From Streptomyces bluensis (GTDB taxonomy: Bacteria > Actinomycetota > Actinomycetes > Streptomycetales > Streptomycetaceae), in contig NZ_BMVM01000007.1 in assembly GCF_014650715.1 (NCBI RefSeq), forward strand, positions 186,001 to 250,000: a stretch of DNA of 64,000 nucleotides, written 5' to 3'. Under the pieces are notes generated by a model. It ran no database searches and was not told the origin of the DNA. It saw only the letters and a list, made by a program, of their open reading frames with translations. This document shows, piece after piece, positions 34,537 through 44,125 of this stretch. Each line of letters opens with the position of its first letter. Position 1 is the stretch's first letter. The translations under genes and the position numbers were made by a program.

Positions 34537-36321
34537 TCAGTGCACCACCGGCAGCCGCAGCACACCCGTGTCCTCGGGCGTGCTGCTGATCGTGACCCGT
34601 TTGACGCCACGGTTGCCGACGTACGCGTCGTCGCTGCCGGCGATCACGAACCGCAGCCGGTGCCCTGCCTCGTACCGGTGCACGATGCCCGGCAGCGACA
34701 CGGTGAACGGCTTCGTCACGTCCGGCACACGCACGGGTGCCACCAGTCGGCGGACGAGGGTCTGTGTGCCGTCGGGGGCGACGTCGTACAGCTTCGCGAA
34801 CAGCACGAGCTTGTCCGCCGCGTTCCCGGAGCCCTGCGCACGCTCGGCCTCCGGCGATGACACCCGGAGGGTGACCCGGGGCTCGCCGACGACGTCCATG
34901 GGGGCGGTGAGGGGGCCGGTCGTCCAGGCGAGGTACGTGCCCTGTGTGTCGTACGGCGCCGGGTCGGGGAAGCCGACCAGTCCGGCGAGGGAGTTCTCGG
35001 AATGGCTCGTCGGCGTCGGCCAGTTGGTGTACGAGCGGCTCCCGGGGGCGACCCTCTTCCGGCTGTCGACGAGCGTGCCGTCTCCCGAGAGGTACAGGGT
35101 CTCGGTGAGGGCGGGGACCTGGGTCGCGGTGGCGTACGCGCGCCCCGGGTCCGTGACCCAGTCGCGGTGGTAGGCGAACGCCGGTCCCGTGTCGATCCGG
35201 CGGTGCCGCAGATGGCGGTCGAACCAGGCGAGGATGCGGCGGCCGGCGTAACTGGACTCCAGGTTGCCCTTCGCCAGGTCGAGTTCGCCGCTCGCCGGGC
35301 CGGTGAGGCCGCCGCTGTGGCCCCACGACTGCCAGATCAACTTGCTCTCGGTGCCCTGCGCCGTGAGCGTCCGGTATGTCGCCGTGGCCTCGCCCAGGTT
35401 GAAGAGGGTGTCGGCCTGGCCCTGGATCAGGAGGGTCGGTGCCTTCACCGTGCGGAGGTAGGAGACGGGGGACACGCTGCGGGTGTACGCCAGGAACTCC
35501 TTCGTCCGGTCCGCCGGATAGCTGCCCGAGTTCAGCGTCCGGAACATCTCGCAGGCCCGGCTCACGAAGTGCAGACAGCGGCGGGAGTTGAAGCGGGACG
35601 GGTCGAGGCTCGGCGCGAGCAGCGGCTGGCCCTCCCCGATGAGGTAGAAGCCGTTGGTCCACTGCCACTTGAAGGCGCCGGGCACCGCGCGGGCACCCGT
35701 GGCGTTGTTCGGGGCGACCGAGTAGGCGAGGTCGTTCCAGGTGGTCAGGGGGATGAGGGCGTCGACGCGGTGGTCGGCGGAGGCCGTCGCCAGTTGGACC
35801 GCGCCCCCGTACGACCCGCCGATCATGCCGACTCTCGGATCTCCCTCGCCGTCCTGGGTGACGAAGTCGGCCTTCGTGCCGTCGTCGGCGGCGCGCGTGC
35901 CCGCCAGGAAGTCGACGAGCCGGGACGCCGCCGCACCGTCGACGCGTGGGTCGTCGAGGGAGATCAGACAGCCGGACCGGCCGAAGCCGAGGCCGGAGTA
36001 GACGAGTCCGACGTAGCCACGCGCCGCGAACACCTTGCCGATCTCGGCGGTCGCGCGCTCCGACTTGCTGCCGCCGAAGCCGTTGGTGGCGAGCACCGCG
36101 GGTGCCGGGTGGTCGGGGTCCACGCCGGCCGGGCGGTAGAGGTCGGCGTCGACCACGCAGGTCCGGCCGCCTGCCTGGACCGTGAACCGCAGGGGGGTGA
36201 CGGTGTGCGGGCCGGCCGTGGGGGCGGGCGCGGCCGCGAGGAGCGGGACGGCCAGTGCCGTGCCCAGGGCCAGGGCGAGCAAGGAACGGGGTCTGGGCGC
36301 ACGGGTGCGACGACGGGACAC
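34537..36321 (-). CDS. Secreted CocE/NonD-family alpha/beta hydrolase
   Basis: The 594-residue protein starts with a signal peptide (VSRRRTRAPRPRSLLALALG, ending near AAAPAPTAG). The catalytic Ser is in GGSYGG (about 168), the acid probably in QGQADTLFNLGE and the His in WGHSGG; the C-terminal jelly-roll domain (about 400-594) is typical of CocE/X-Pro-dipeptidyl-peptidase relatives. Substrates could be esters or peptides. The GTG at 36321 was chosen because GGAGG lies just upstream and the signal peptide begins there. Confidence 0.88.
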   Translation of the reverse strand: MSRRRTRAPRPRSLLALALGTALAVPLLAAAPAPTAGPHTVTPLRFTVQAGGRTCVVDADLYRPAGVDPDHPAPAVLATNGFGGSKSERATAEIGKVFAARGYVGLVYSGLGFGRSGCLISLDDPRVDGAAASRLVDFLAGTRAADDGTKADFVTQDGEGDPRVGMIGGSYGGAVQLATASADHRVDALIPLTTWNDLAYSVAPNNATGARAVPGAFKWQWTNGFYLIGEGQPLLAPSLDPSRFNSRRCLHFVSRACEMFRTLNSGSYPADRTKEFLAYTRSVSPVSYLRTVKAPTLLIQGQADTLFNLGEATATYRTLTAQGTESKLIWQSWGHSGGLTGPASGELDLAKGNLESSYAGRRILAWFDRHLRHRRIDTGPAFAYHRDWVTDPGRAYATATQVPALTETLYLSGDGTLVDSRKRVAPGSRSYTNWPTPTSHSENSLAGLVGFPDPAPYDTQGTYLAWTTGPLTAPMDVVGEPRVTLRVSSPEAERAQGSGNAADKLVLFAKLYDVAPDGTQTLVRRLVAPVRVPDVTKPFTVSLPGIVHRYEAGHRLRFVIAGSDDAYVGNRGVKRVTISSTPEDTGVLRLPVVH

Positions 36322-36490
36322 GAGGACCTCCACGCAGAGGGCAACCCGACTACCGGCCGATAAGTGACGGGCGGTGTCATGGTGTGATATGTGCCGGGAA
36401 GGGTCAATCACCCTGTAGTGGTGTTTCTTGACGGGTATTCAGCGAACGACGCGCTTCCGTGAAGGCCGTTCCGTCCCCGGCACCCCGGGC

Positions 36491-37489
36491 TCACGCCAGC
36501 GCCGGCACGTCCAGTGTCAGTGTGCCCGCGTCCGCGTCCAGCTCGGCCGTCACTCCGAACGGGATCGTCAGTGCTCCCTCGCCGTGCCCGAACCCGAACT
36601 CCTCCACGACCGGCACTCCGAGCGCCCCGAGCCGGTCGGTGAGCAGCGCACGCACCTCGTCGTACGGGGCGCACTCGGCCCAGGAGCCGAGCAGGATCCC
36701 CGAGACGCCGTCGAGCCAGCCCGCGCGCAGGAGCTGGGTGAGGTAGCGGTCGAGGCGGTACGTCTCCTCGCCGACGTCCTCCAGGCAGAGCAGTCCGCCG
36801 CGCGCGGAGGCGCGGCCGTGCCGGTTGCCCAGCTCGGACGCGAGCAGGCTCAGGCAGCCCCCGAGCAGGACGCCCCGGGCCCGGCCGGGTACCAGCGGGG
36901 TCGCCTGGGCGGGGGCGATGGTCCGAACCGTCTCCGGTTCGAAGAGCGTGGCCCGCAGATGCTCCTGGGCAGTCGCGTTCTTGAGGAAGTCGACACCCGC
37001 CGCCATCGGTCCGTGCAGCGTGACCAGTCCGGCCCGGGTCGCGAACGCCTCGTGCAGGGCGGTGATGTCGCTGAACCCGACGAACACCTTGGGGCCCGCC
37101 GCGCGTATCGCGTCCCAGTCGAGCAGGTCGACCATGCGCTGCACCCCGTAGCCGCCGCGGGCGCACAGCACGGCGTCCACGGACGGATCGCACCAGGCGG
37201 CCTGGAGGTCGGCGGCCCGGTCGGCGTCCGTGCCCGCGAGGTAGTCGAACGCGGGGTGCCGGTCGAGGACATGGGGTGCCACGACGGGTTCCAGGTCCCA
37301 GCCGCGCAGGAGGTCGAGTCCGGTGCTCAGCCTCCCCCACTCTCGGCTTCGCTCGAGCGGGGGGACCCCCATCTCGGGTACGGGGCCGCTGGGCGCGACG
37401 ATCGCCACCCGGGCTCCGGGGGCGAGACGGGCGGGCCGGGTCAGCGGGGCCGGAGAGGGCGGCGGAACCGGTCTGGTCGGTGCGGTCAC
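36491..37489 (-). CDS. LD-carboxypeptidase (S66 family, LdcA-like)
   Basis: The 332-residue protein has VAIVAPSGPVPEMG at the N-terminus, CARGGYGVQRMVDLLDWDAI near 105, the nucleophilic Ser in VGFSDITALHEAF, the Glu in LLCLEDVGEE and the His in FGFGHGEG: the S66 Ser-Glu-His triad. S66 enzymes remove the terminal D-Ala from tetrapeptides during murein recycling, or cleave microcin C-like peptides. No export signal is visible, so it is cytoplasmic. Its GTG overlaps the stop of the S9 peptidase gene (GTGA). Confidence 0.92.
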   Translation of the reverse strand: MTAPTRPVPPPSPAPLTRPARLAPGARVAIVAPSGPVPEMGVPPLERSREWGRLSTGLDLLRGWDLEPVVAPHVLDRHPAFDYLAGTDADRAADLQAAWCDPSVDAVLCARGGYGVQRMVDLLDWDAIRAAGPKVFVGFSDITALHEAFATRAGLVTLHGPMAAGVDFLKNATAQEHLRATLFEPETVRTIAPAQATPLVPGRARGVLLGGCLSLLASELGNRHGRASARGGLLCLEDVGEETYRLDRYLTQLLRAGWLDGVSGILLGSWAECAPYDEVRALLTDRLGALGVPVVEEFGFGHGEGALTIPFGVTAELDADAGTLTLDVPALA

Positions 37490-39489
37490 TTGGCGAGCTC
37501 CAGGGTCGGGATGCCGGGTGGGTTCAGGCCGAAGACCTGTGCGTACAGAGAGAGTTCGGACTCCAGTACCCGCACCATCGTGGTGGCCCGCCGGAATCCG
37601 TGGCCCTCGCCCTCGAACGCGATGTAGGCGTGCGGGACCCGCTGTCCCTCCAGCCTCGCCAGGAACCGCTCGCACTGCGCGGGCGGGCAGATCACGTCGT
37701 CGAGTCCCTGGAGGAGGAGGAACGGGGTGGTGACCCGCTCGGCGTGCTCGGCGGGCGAGCGCTCCGCGTACCGTCCGGGCACCTCGGCGAGCGGGCCGAC
37801 CAGGGTCTCCAGGTACTGCGACTCGAAGTCGTGGGTCTCCCCCGAGCCCCACCCCGCGAGGTCGAGGATCGGGTACAGGATCGTGCCGCAGGCGTAGACG
37901 TCGGTCGTGGTGAGGGACGCCGCCGTGGTCCAGCCGCCGGCGCTGCCGCCCCGGATGGCGAGCCGGTCGCGGTCGGCGGTGCCCTCGTCGGCGAGCGCGC
38001 GGGCGACGGCCGCGCAGTCCTCGACGTCGACGACGCCCCACTGCTCGCGCAGCCGGTCGCGGTAGGCCCGCCCGTACCCGGTGGACCCGCCGTAGTTGAC
38101 CTCGGCCACGCCGATGCCGCGTGAGGTGAAGTAGGCGATCGCCAGGTCCAGGACGAGCGGCGCCCGGCTGGTGGGGCCGCCGTGGGCCCAGACCACGTAG
38201 GGCGGCAGTTCGTCGCCGGGGGCCACGTGGTCCGGGTGGTGGGGTGGGTAGACGTGCGCGTGGATCTCACGTCCGGCGGGGCCGTGGAAGGTGCGGATCT
38301 GGGGCTCCGGGTAGTACGCCGGGTCCACCGGGTCGTCCTGGGCGGCACCGATCACGCGCGCCCGGCCCAGGGCCGAGCTCGGTGAAGCGTGGGGGACGGT
38401 GTCCAGCTCGACCACCTCGTACGCGCTGCGGGGGCTCGCCCCGATGCTCACGACGCGGCCGCCGTGCACGGCGAGCGTCGGTGCGTACTCGGTCCAGGGG
38501 CCGGCCGCGTCGACGACCTCGCCGGTCTCCGGGTCGAGGATCCCGAGCGCGGTGGCGCCCCGTCCGTGCACGACGGCGATCAGTCCGCTCTCCAGGGGCG
38601 CGAACCAGCGCGACCCGATCTTCCACAGCGGCCCGCCGAACTCCTCGTCCCGCGGGCAGAGGGCGCGCTCCCGGCCGTCCGGCCCCACCCCGTACAGGTT
38701 CCACCAGCCCGTGCGGTCGCTGGAGTACACGAGTGTGCCGTCGGCGGCCCAGTCGGCCTGGGCGATGGATTCCTCCGGGCCGCCGGCCGCGGTCCGCGGT
38801 TCCGCGAGCGTGCCGTCGTCGGTCACGTCGGCGACGACCAGCTCCGTGCCGTCCCAGGGCATGCGCGGGTGGTCCCAGGCGAGCCAGGCCGCGCGCCGCC
38901 CGTCGGGGGAGACGCGGGGGCCCGTGACGAAGCGGTGCCGCTCGTCGGTCAGTTCCCGTACGGCGTCGCGGTCCTGGGCCCCGGAGCCGTCCAGGGGCAC
39001 GGCGGCGAGGACACGCCGTACGTCCGTCGGTCCGTCGCCGGTGAACTCCTCCAGGACGCACCACACCTCGTCCCGGTCCGGCCGCAGCTGCGGGTCCACC
39101 CACCGCAGGCCGCCGCCCACGGGGGACAGCGGCGTGAGGGGCTGCGGGTCGCCGTCCGCCTGATACCGGTAGAGCCGCTGGTCGGCGAAGTTCACGAACA
39201 CCACGAGGGGCTCGCCGTCCCGTACGGTTCCGGTCCACGGCTGTCCGCCGTACTCGATGACCCGGCTGCGCACGTTCCACGGGGCGGGCAGCAGCGACTC
39301 CTCTCTGCCGTCGGCTCCCCGCCGGACCAGGGTGCGCCGGCCGCCCTCGGTGGGCCGTGGCTCGGTCCACCAGACCTCCTCACCGACGAAGCCCACGAAC
39401 TCGGCATGGCCGTCGTGCGCGGCGGCGAGCGTCGCGTCGATCGGCGAGGGCCACGAACCGTACGGCAGCGTCTGCACCTGAACCCCCAT
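37486..39489 (-). CDS. S9 family prolyl oligopeptidase / acylaminoacyl peptidase
   Basis: The 667-residue protein has an N-terminal beta-propeller (about 20-400, several WWTEP, VSPDGRRAAWLAW and YSSDRTGWWNLY blades) and a C-terminal alpha/beta hydrolase domain with catalytic Ser in GGSAGGWT (about 515), Asp in QGLDDVICPP (about 600) and His in GEGHGF (about 632). It cleaves short peptides in the cytoplasm (no signal). It is 26 nt downstream of the M20 gene and overlaps the LD-carboxypeptidase gene. Confidence 0.93.
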   Translation of the reverse strand: MGVQVQTLPYGSWPSPIDATLAAAHDGHAEFVGFVGEEVWWTEPRPTEGGRRTLVRRGADGREESLLPAPWNVRSRVIEYGGQPWTGTVRDGEPLVVFVNFADQRLYRYQADGDPQPLTPLSPVGGGLRWVDPQLRPDRDEVWCVLEEFTGDGPTDVRRVLAAVPLDGSGAQDRDAVRELTDERHRFVTGPRVSPDGRRAAWLAWDHPRMPWDGTELVVADVTDDGTLAEPRTAAGGPEESIAQADWAADGTLVYSSDRTGWWNLYGVGPDGRERALCPRDEEFGGPLWKIGSRWFAPLESGLIAVVHGRGATALGILDPETGEVVDAAGPWTEYAPTLAVHGGRVVSIGASPRSAYEVVELDTVPHASPSSALGRARVIGAAQDDPVDPAYYPEPQIRTFHGPAGREIHAHVYPPHHPDHVAPGDELPPYVVWAHGGPTSRAPLVLDLAIAYFTSRGIGVAEVNYGGSTGYGRAYRDRLREQWGVVDVEDCAAVARALADEGTADRDRLAIRGGSAGGWTTAASLTTTDVYACGTILYPILDLAGWGSGETHDFESQYLETLVGPLAEVPGRYAERSPAEHAERVTTPFLLLQGLDDVICPPAQCERFLARLEGQRVPHAYIAFEGEGHGFRRATTMVRVLESELSLYAQVFGLNPPGIPTLELAK

Positions 39490-39515
39490 TTCCCTTCTCG
39501 TCCCCTAGGCCCTGC

Positions 39516-40850
39516 CTAGGCCGTCCGCAGGAAGCGGTCCAGGACATGTACCCCGAAGTGCAGTGCCTCGACCGGTACGCGCTCGTCGACCCCGTGGAAG
39601 AGTGCCCCGTAGTCGTAGCCCTCCGGCAGCTTCAGCGGCGAGAACCCGTAGCCGGTGATGCCGAGGCGTGAGAACTGTTTGGCGTCCGTGCCGCCCGACA
39701 TGCAGAACGGCACCACGTGGCCCTCGGGCGCGAACTCCTCGACGGCGGCCCGCATCCGTGCGAACGTCACCGATTCCACGGGCGACTGGAGGGCCACCTC
39801 GCGGTGGTGGAACTCCCAGTCCACGTCGGGTCCGGTGAGCCGGTCGAGGGTCGTACGGAACTCGTCCTCGCCGCCGGGCAGATACCGGCCGTCCACGTAA
39901 CCGACGGCCTCACCGGGGATCACGTTGACCTTGTACCCGGCGTGCAGCATGGTCGGGTTGGCGCTGTTGCGGACGGTCGGCTCGACCAACGCGGCGGCCG
40001 GCCCGAGCTTGCCGAGGAGCACGTCCACAGCGTCGGGGTCGTCGAGGTCGGGCTCGATCCCGTACAGGGCGGCCAGTTCGGTGAGGGCGGCGCGCACGGT
40101 CGGGGTGAGCCGGACGGGCCACTCGTGGGCGCCGATGCGTGCGACGGCCTCGGCCAGCCGGGTGACCGCGTTGGCGCGGTTCACCTTGGAGCCGTGGCCC
40201 GCCCGCCCGTGCGCGGTGAGCTTCAGCCAGCCGGTGCCGCGCTCGCCCGCCGCGATGGGGTAGATCTGCCGTCCGGAGCCGTCGTGGAAGGTGAACGCAC
40301 CCGACTCGCTGATGCCCTCGGTGCAGCCCTCGAACAGCCCGGCGTGCTCGTCGGCGAGGAACCCGGAGCCGTCCTCGGCGCTCGCCTCCTCGTCGGCGGT
40401 GAAGGCGATGACGAGATCACGCCGGGGCCGCACCCCGAGCCGTGCCCAGGCGCGCACGACCGCGAGGATCATCGCGTCCATGTTCTTCATGTCGACCGCG
40501 CCCCGCCCCCAGACGACGCCGTCGCGGATCTCCCCGGAGAACGGGTGCACGCTCCAGTCCTCCGCCTGGGCCGGCACCACGTCCAGGTGACCGTGGACGA
40601 GCAGCGCGTCGGCGGACGGGTCGGTGCCCTCGATCCGTGCGACGACGTTGGTGCGGCCCTTGGTGCGCTCCAGCAGGGTGGGCTCCAGACCGGCCCCGGC
40701 GAGTTGCTCGGCGGCGTACTCGGCGGCCGGGCGCTCCTGGCAGTCCCCGCCGCCGTGGTTGGTGGTGTCGATCCGGATGAGGTCGGAGGTGAACCGCACG
40801 ACCTCGTCGAGCGCCTCCTCGTCGACGTGCCCTCGCGCGCTGTCAGCCAT
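39516..40850 (-). CDS. M20 family metallopeptidase
   Basis: The 444-residue protein is a di-zinc M20 amidohydrolase/dipeptidase: HGHLDVVPA (His and Asp near 75), WGRGAVDMKNMDAM (Asp), FTADEEAS (catalytic Glu pair near 142), and MSGGTDAKQF near 390 with a late His in FHGVDE. The dimerisation domain is in the middle (AHGRAGHGSKVNRANAV). It should release amino acids from dipeptides or N-acyl amino acids. Its start overlaps the stop of the upstream M55 gene by 8 nt. Confidence 0.93.
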   Translation of the reverse strand: MADSARGHVDEEALDEVVRFTSDLIRIDTTNHGGGDCQERPAAEYAAEQLAGAGLEPTLLERTKGRTNVVARIEGTDPSADALLVHGHLDVVPAQAEDWSVHPFSGEIRDGVVWGRGAVDMKNMDAMILAVVRAWARLGVRPRRDLVIAFTADEEASAEDGSGFLADEHAGLFEGCTEGISESGAFTFHDGSGRQIYPIAAGERGTGWLKLTAHGRAGHGSKVNRANAVTRLAEAVARIGAHEWPVRLTPTVRAALTELAALYGIEPDLDDPDAVDVLLGKLGPAAALVEPTVRNSANPTMLHAGYKVNVIPGEAVGYVDGRYLPGGEDEFRTTLDRLTGPDVDWEFHHREVALQSPVESVTFARMRAAVEEFAPEGHVVPFCMSGGTDAKQFSRLGITGYGFSPLKLPEGYDYGALFHGVDERVPVEALHFGVHVLDRFLRTA

Positions 40851-41676
40851 ACTGCTCCTCCACCGCGGCCGAAACGATCGTGGTGACCGCCTTGAACGTG
40901 CGAATACCCTCGTACATGGTCGCGCTGGTGTAGGCGACCTTCCGTTCCCCGACGCGGTCCACGCCCGGCACGACGGTGGCCGCCATCGCCAGGTGTTCCG
41001 CGTCGAACTCCAGCGCCACGGTGAAGGGCCCGCCCTCGACCGGCTGGTGCCGCACCGCCAGCGACGCCGCCTCCTTGGCCGCCGCTCGGATGTCCGCGGC
41101 CGTTCTGGCCGGTGTCCGGCACACCGCCGCGTACCGCGACACATGGTCCTTGACCGCGACCTTGAGCGCCCCGGGCGCGTACCCGAGGGCGTCCTCGCAG
41201 GCCACGTCGTCGCCGGTGACGAGGACGACCGGGACGCCGTACTCGGCGACGACATGCGCGTTCAGCAGGCCCTCGCTCGCGCGTACGTCGTTGATCCACA
41301 CCCCGGTGATGGAGTTCGCGAGGTAGGTGTGGGCCAGGACGCCCTCCATGCCGGCGCCCGCGTGGTAGCCGACGAACGCGATGCCGTCCACGTCCCCGTG
41401 CTGCACGCCTTCGACCATGGACAGGGACTTGTGGCGTCCGGTGAGCATCTGGGCGCGCTCGTCGAGCCGCTCAAGGAGCAGGTTGCGCATGGACCAGTGC
41501 GCTTCGTTGATCAGCACCTCGTCGGCTCCGCCGTCGAAGAAGCCGAGCACCGCCGCGTTCACGTCCGAGGTGAACATCGACCGGCACCGCTCCCACTGCG
41601 GTGTCCCCGGCAGCACGTCAGCCGGCCAGGTCACGCCGGTGGCGCCCTCCATGTCGGCGCTGATGAGGATCTTCAT
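40843..41676 (-). CDS. M55 family D-aminopeptidase (DppA-like)
   Basis: The 277-residue protein starts MKILISADMEGATGV, whose Asp and Glu bind zinc, and shows GFFDGGADEVLINEAHWSMR and GYHAGAGMEGVLAHT, typical of DppA-type D-aminopeptidases. It acts on D-Ala-containing peptides and is thought to work on peptidoglycan fragments. It is the first gene of the M55-M20-S9-LD-carboxypeptidase operon. Confidence 0.93.
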   Translation of the reverse strand: MKILISADMEGATGVTWPADVLPGTPQWERCRSMFTSDVNAAVLGFFDGGADEVLINEAHWSMRNLLLERLDERAQMLTGRHKSLSMVEGVQHGDVDGIAFVGYHAGAGMEGVLAHTYLANSITGVWINDVRASEGLLNAHVVAEYGVPVVLVTGDDVACEDALGYAPGALKVAVKDHVSRYAAVCRTPARTAADIRAAAKEAASLAVRHQPVEGGPFTVALEFDAEHLAMAATVVPGVDRVGERKVAYTSATMYEGIRTFKAVTTIVSAAVEEQYG

Positions 41677-42118
41677 ACTGCTTCACGTTACGCGTCGGCG
41701 GGGGAACTTCCTACGAGGCGGGGATCAGGCCACGCCGCCGCCCGTCGCCGTGGTCACCGATCGTAGCGAGGATGTCCACAAGAAGTCCGGATGATCTCGT
41801 TTCTCCCTGTGTGATCCCAACGCCTTCCCGAGGCTCGCTTTGCAGGTCAACTCCCGTAAGATGGGCGCCGCTTCGGCGTAAGACATCGCCGAGACGCGGC
41901 AGGACTTGATGGCGGTCAGCACCCTGCGTTCGCCGCCTGTCCGTAATGGAGTCCTGATCGACGGTGACTGAAAGTAGGACCGGCCCGGCGGCCGTGTCAG
42001 AGGCCAACGGTTGTGAGGCGTTTGAAGGCCCCGTGATGTGTGACGGCCAACGACTTCCTTCCTTTCGGGCCTTGCGCCGGACCGTCCCGGCCGGCAGGCG
42101 GTTCGCCGCATCGCAGCG

Positions 42119-42139
42119 CGTCGGCTCGGCTCGGCTCGG
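42119..42139. repeat. Four TCGGC tandem units
   Basis: A short run of TCGGC repeats about 120 bp in front of cvnA. Confidence 0.7.
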
Positions 42140-42215
42140 CTCTCCGGTACCGCTCGGCTCCCACCGCCGCACGGGCGGCGCACTGCCGTCGATGTCAGAA
42201 GACGTGCACCTTTTT

Positions 42216-42242
42216 CCCTCAATTCCCTCAATTCCCTCAATC
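42216..42242. repeat. Three 9-bp CCCTCAATT tandem units
   Basis: Two perfect CCCTCAATT copies and a third ending in C lie 19-45 bp before the ATG of cvnA, in its 5' leader or core promoter. The A/T content is unusually high for this DNA. Confidence 0.8.
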
Positions 42243-42260
42243 CCCTAGGACCCCTTTTCC

Positions 42261-43709
42261 GTGACCTCTCTCTCAGAACCCGCACTTGCGCTCGGCGCCG
42301 TGACTGTCGTCATCGCTGTCGTCGCACTGCTGCTGGCGCTCTTGTGCCGCAAACACGTGCGCCGCGGCAGGAAAATGGAAGCAGCCCTGAAGAGCTCCGA
42401 GGCGCGCAGGCTCGGCATGGAAGCCGCCGTGAGGAGCTCTGAGGCGCGTGTGCAATCCGCCGAGGCGGGCAGGCTCGGCGCTGAATCGCGTGCGGATGAC
42501 GTGGAAGCTCGTGCGGGGAGGTTCCGCGACGAGGTGAGTCATCTCGTCGCCGTTCGGCTTCCGGCCCTCGCGCTTCATCTGATCAGCTCTCACCACCCCG
42601 TTCCCGGACTGCTGCACAAGGATGCGGCGGAGCCCGAGGACGTGGAGCTTCTCGACTCCGTACTCACGTTGGTGTCGGGGATCGTCGTGAAGGAGCGTCG
42701 CCGCGTGGACGCTGCCGCCCGCGCCGCCCTGCGCGGCGCGAGCCAGGACTCGCAGGCTCTGTCCTACCGTCTGCAGACGGAACTCGACGCCCTGCAGAAG
42801 GAGTTCACCGGGTCTCGGAGCCTGACGCACAAGGTACTCACCGCCGACCACCTCAATGAGCAGAATCTGCGGCTCATCCAGCGGACCGCCATCGTGTGCG
42901 GGGCGTGGCCGGGGCACGTACGCAAGGACACCTACGTGACCGAGATCGTCACGGGTGCCTCTTCCCGGCTGCGCGGCTTCGAGCGCGTCAAGATCAACTC
43001 TCGGCTCGGAGCCTCCGACATCGGGATCGTCGGGCGGGCCGCCGAACCCGTCGCCGTGGCCTGCACGGAACTCATGGCCAACGCGCTGGAGCACTCCCGT
43101 GACGACCTCGCGGTGGATGTCAGTCTGATCAAGACCGGGAACGGCAGTGTCTGCATCACGATCGATGACGCGGGCAAGGGCATGACCCCGGAAGCAGTCG
43201 CCCGGGGTGCCCGCCTGATATCGGCCGAACAGCAAGAAGTGATGCTCACCGAGCTCGGCGACCCGCCCTCCCAGGGTTTCGCCGCCATCGGCCGCCTCGT
43301 CGCCGATCATGGCTTCCATGTGTCCATCGATAACCCGTCTCCCTATGGCGGGGTGCGCGCTGTGGTGACCATCCCCCCGAACCTCCTGACCTCGATCGAC
43401 GAAGAAGCCGCGCCGCCTTCTGTGATGGCTCCCCAGCCCCCCATGGCGCCCAGGGCCGAGATGCGGCCCACCCCGGACGCCGACGCCGCCGATGACGCGG
43501 CGGGTGCCTCGCGCCCGCGCACTCCCGCGCCGGGCACGGCGGCGGAACTGCCGCAGCGTCGCCGCCGGGTGCACGCCGCGCCGACCGGCGAAGTCGCCGC
43601 TCCCACGCACCGTGCCCCGGATCCTGAGCGGTCCCGCGACGCCTGGAGTGACTTCCAGAAGGGCCTCGAAAGCGGCCAGAACGGTACTGATTTGGAGGAA
43701 ACGCAGTGA
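42261..43709 (+). CDS. cvnA: Conservon sensor kinase-like protein CvnA
   Basis: The 482-residue protein has one N-terminal transmembrane helix (about 10-30, VTVVIAVVALLLALL), a coiled-coil with repeated SSEAR units (about 38-90), a helical part, a GHKL-type ATPase domain at about 265-375 (ACTELMANALEHS, TIDDAGKGMTPEAV) and a Pro/Ala-rich tail. This is the membrane sensor ATPase of Streptomyces conservons, which works with CvnB-D rather than a classical response regulator. The ATG at 42261 lacks a good ribosome binding site. Its stop overlaps cvnB. Confidence 0.92.
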   Translation: MTSLSEPALALGAVTVVIAVVALLLALLCRKHVRRGRKMEAALKSSEARRLGMEAAVRSSEARVQSAEAGRLGAESRADDVEARAGRFRDEVSHLVAVRLPALALHLISSHHPVPGLLHKDAAEPEDVELLDSVLTLVSGIVVKERRRVDAAARAALRGASQDSQALSYRLQTELDALQKEFTGSRSLTHKVLTADHLNEQNLRLIQRTAIVCGAWPGHVRKDTYVTEIVTGASSRLRGFERVKINSRLGASDIGIVGRAAEPVAVACTELMANALEHSRDDLAVDVSLIKTGNGSVCITIDDAGKGMTPEAVARGARLISAEQQEVMLTELGDPPSQGFAAIGRLVADHGFHVSIDNPSPYGGVRAVVTIPPNLLTSIDEEAAPPSVMAPQPPMAPRAEMRPTPDADAADDAAGASRPRTPAPGTAAELPQRRRRVHAAPTGEVAAPTHRAPDPERSRDAWSDFQKGLESGQNGTDLEETQ

Positions 43710-44125
43710 CCATGCCCGACCGTGACAACGAGACCTGGTACTTGACTCCCATCACCGAGATCCCCGGTGTCCGTCATGCCCTGATCATGACCCTCGACGG
43801 GATGGTCCAGGCCAGGTCCGAGGACCTCCCTAAGGACGCGGCGGACGGTATAGCCGCGATGACCTCCTCCCTGCACGCCGCTTCTCGCGCTGCTTCCATC
43901 CCGGCGCTGGAGGCCCCGGCGGACAGCCCCATTGAGACCGTCACGGTGAAGATGGCGGCGGGCACGTACATGGTGATGCCGGCCGGCGCCAACACCTTGA
44001 TCGCGGCCGCGGGTGACGACTCGATGCCCATGGGGGTGGTCGCCCACACCATGGCCCGCCAGGCGATGAAGCTCGGGGAGCAGTTCATGTCCGTCTCCGC
44101 GCGCGTCAACGACGGTGCGTCATGA
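43706..44125 (+). CDS. cvnB: Roadblock/LC7 protein CvnB
   Basis: The 139-residue protein is a roadblock/LC7 domain (GVRHALIMTLDGMVQARSED, AAGTYMVMPAGANTLIAAAG, GVVAHTMARQAMKLGEQF). In conservons it is the partner and possible GTPase-activating protein of CvnD. The GTG at 43706 overlaps the cvnA stop; an ATG 6 nt later is also possible. Confidence 0.92.
   Translation: MTMPDRDNETWYLTPITEIPGVRHALIMTLDGMVQARSEDLPKDAADGIAAMTSSLHAASRAASIPALEAPADSPIETVTVKMAAGTYMVMPAGANTLIAAAGDDSMPMGVVAHTMARQAMKLGEQFMSVSARVNDGAS

Larger units (their letters stand above)
41677..42260. other. Divergent intergenic region M55 / conservon
   Basis: About 584 bp without a gene that I can support; the open frames here lack coding bias. 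It must hold the promoters for the leftward peptidase operon and for cvnA. It contains two short tandem repeats, described separately. Confidence 0.5.

Noticed and set aside
41964..42248. 94-codon frame before cvnA
   Set aside because: No homology that I recognise, no ribosome binding site and a C-terminus made of the short tandem repeat; judged chance.
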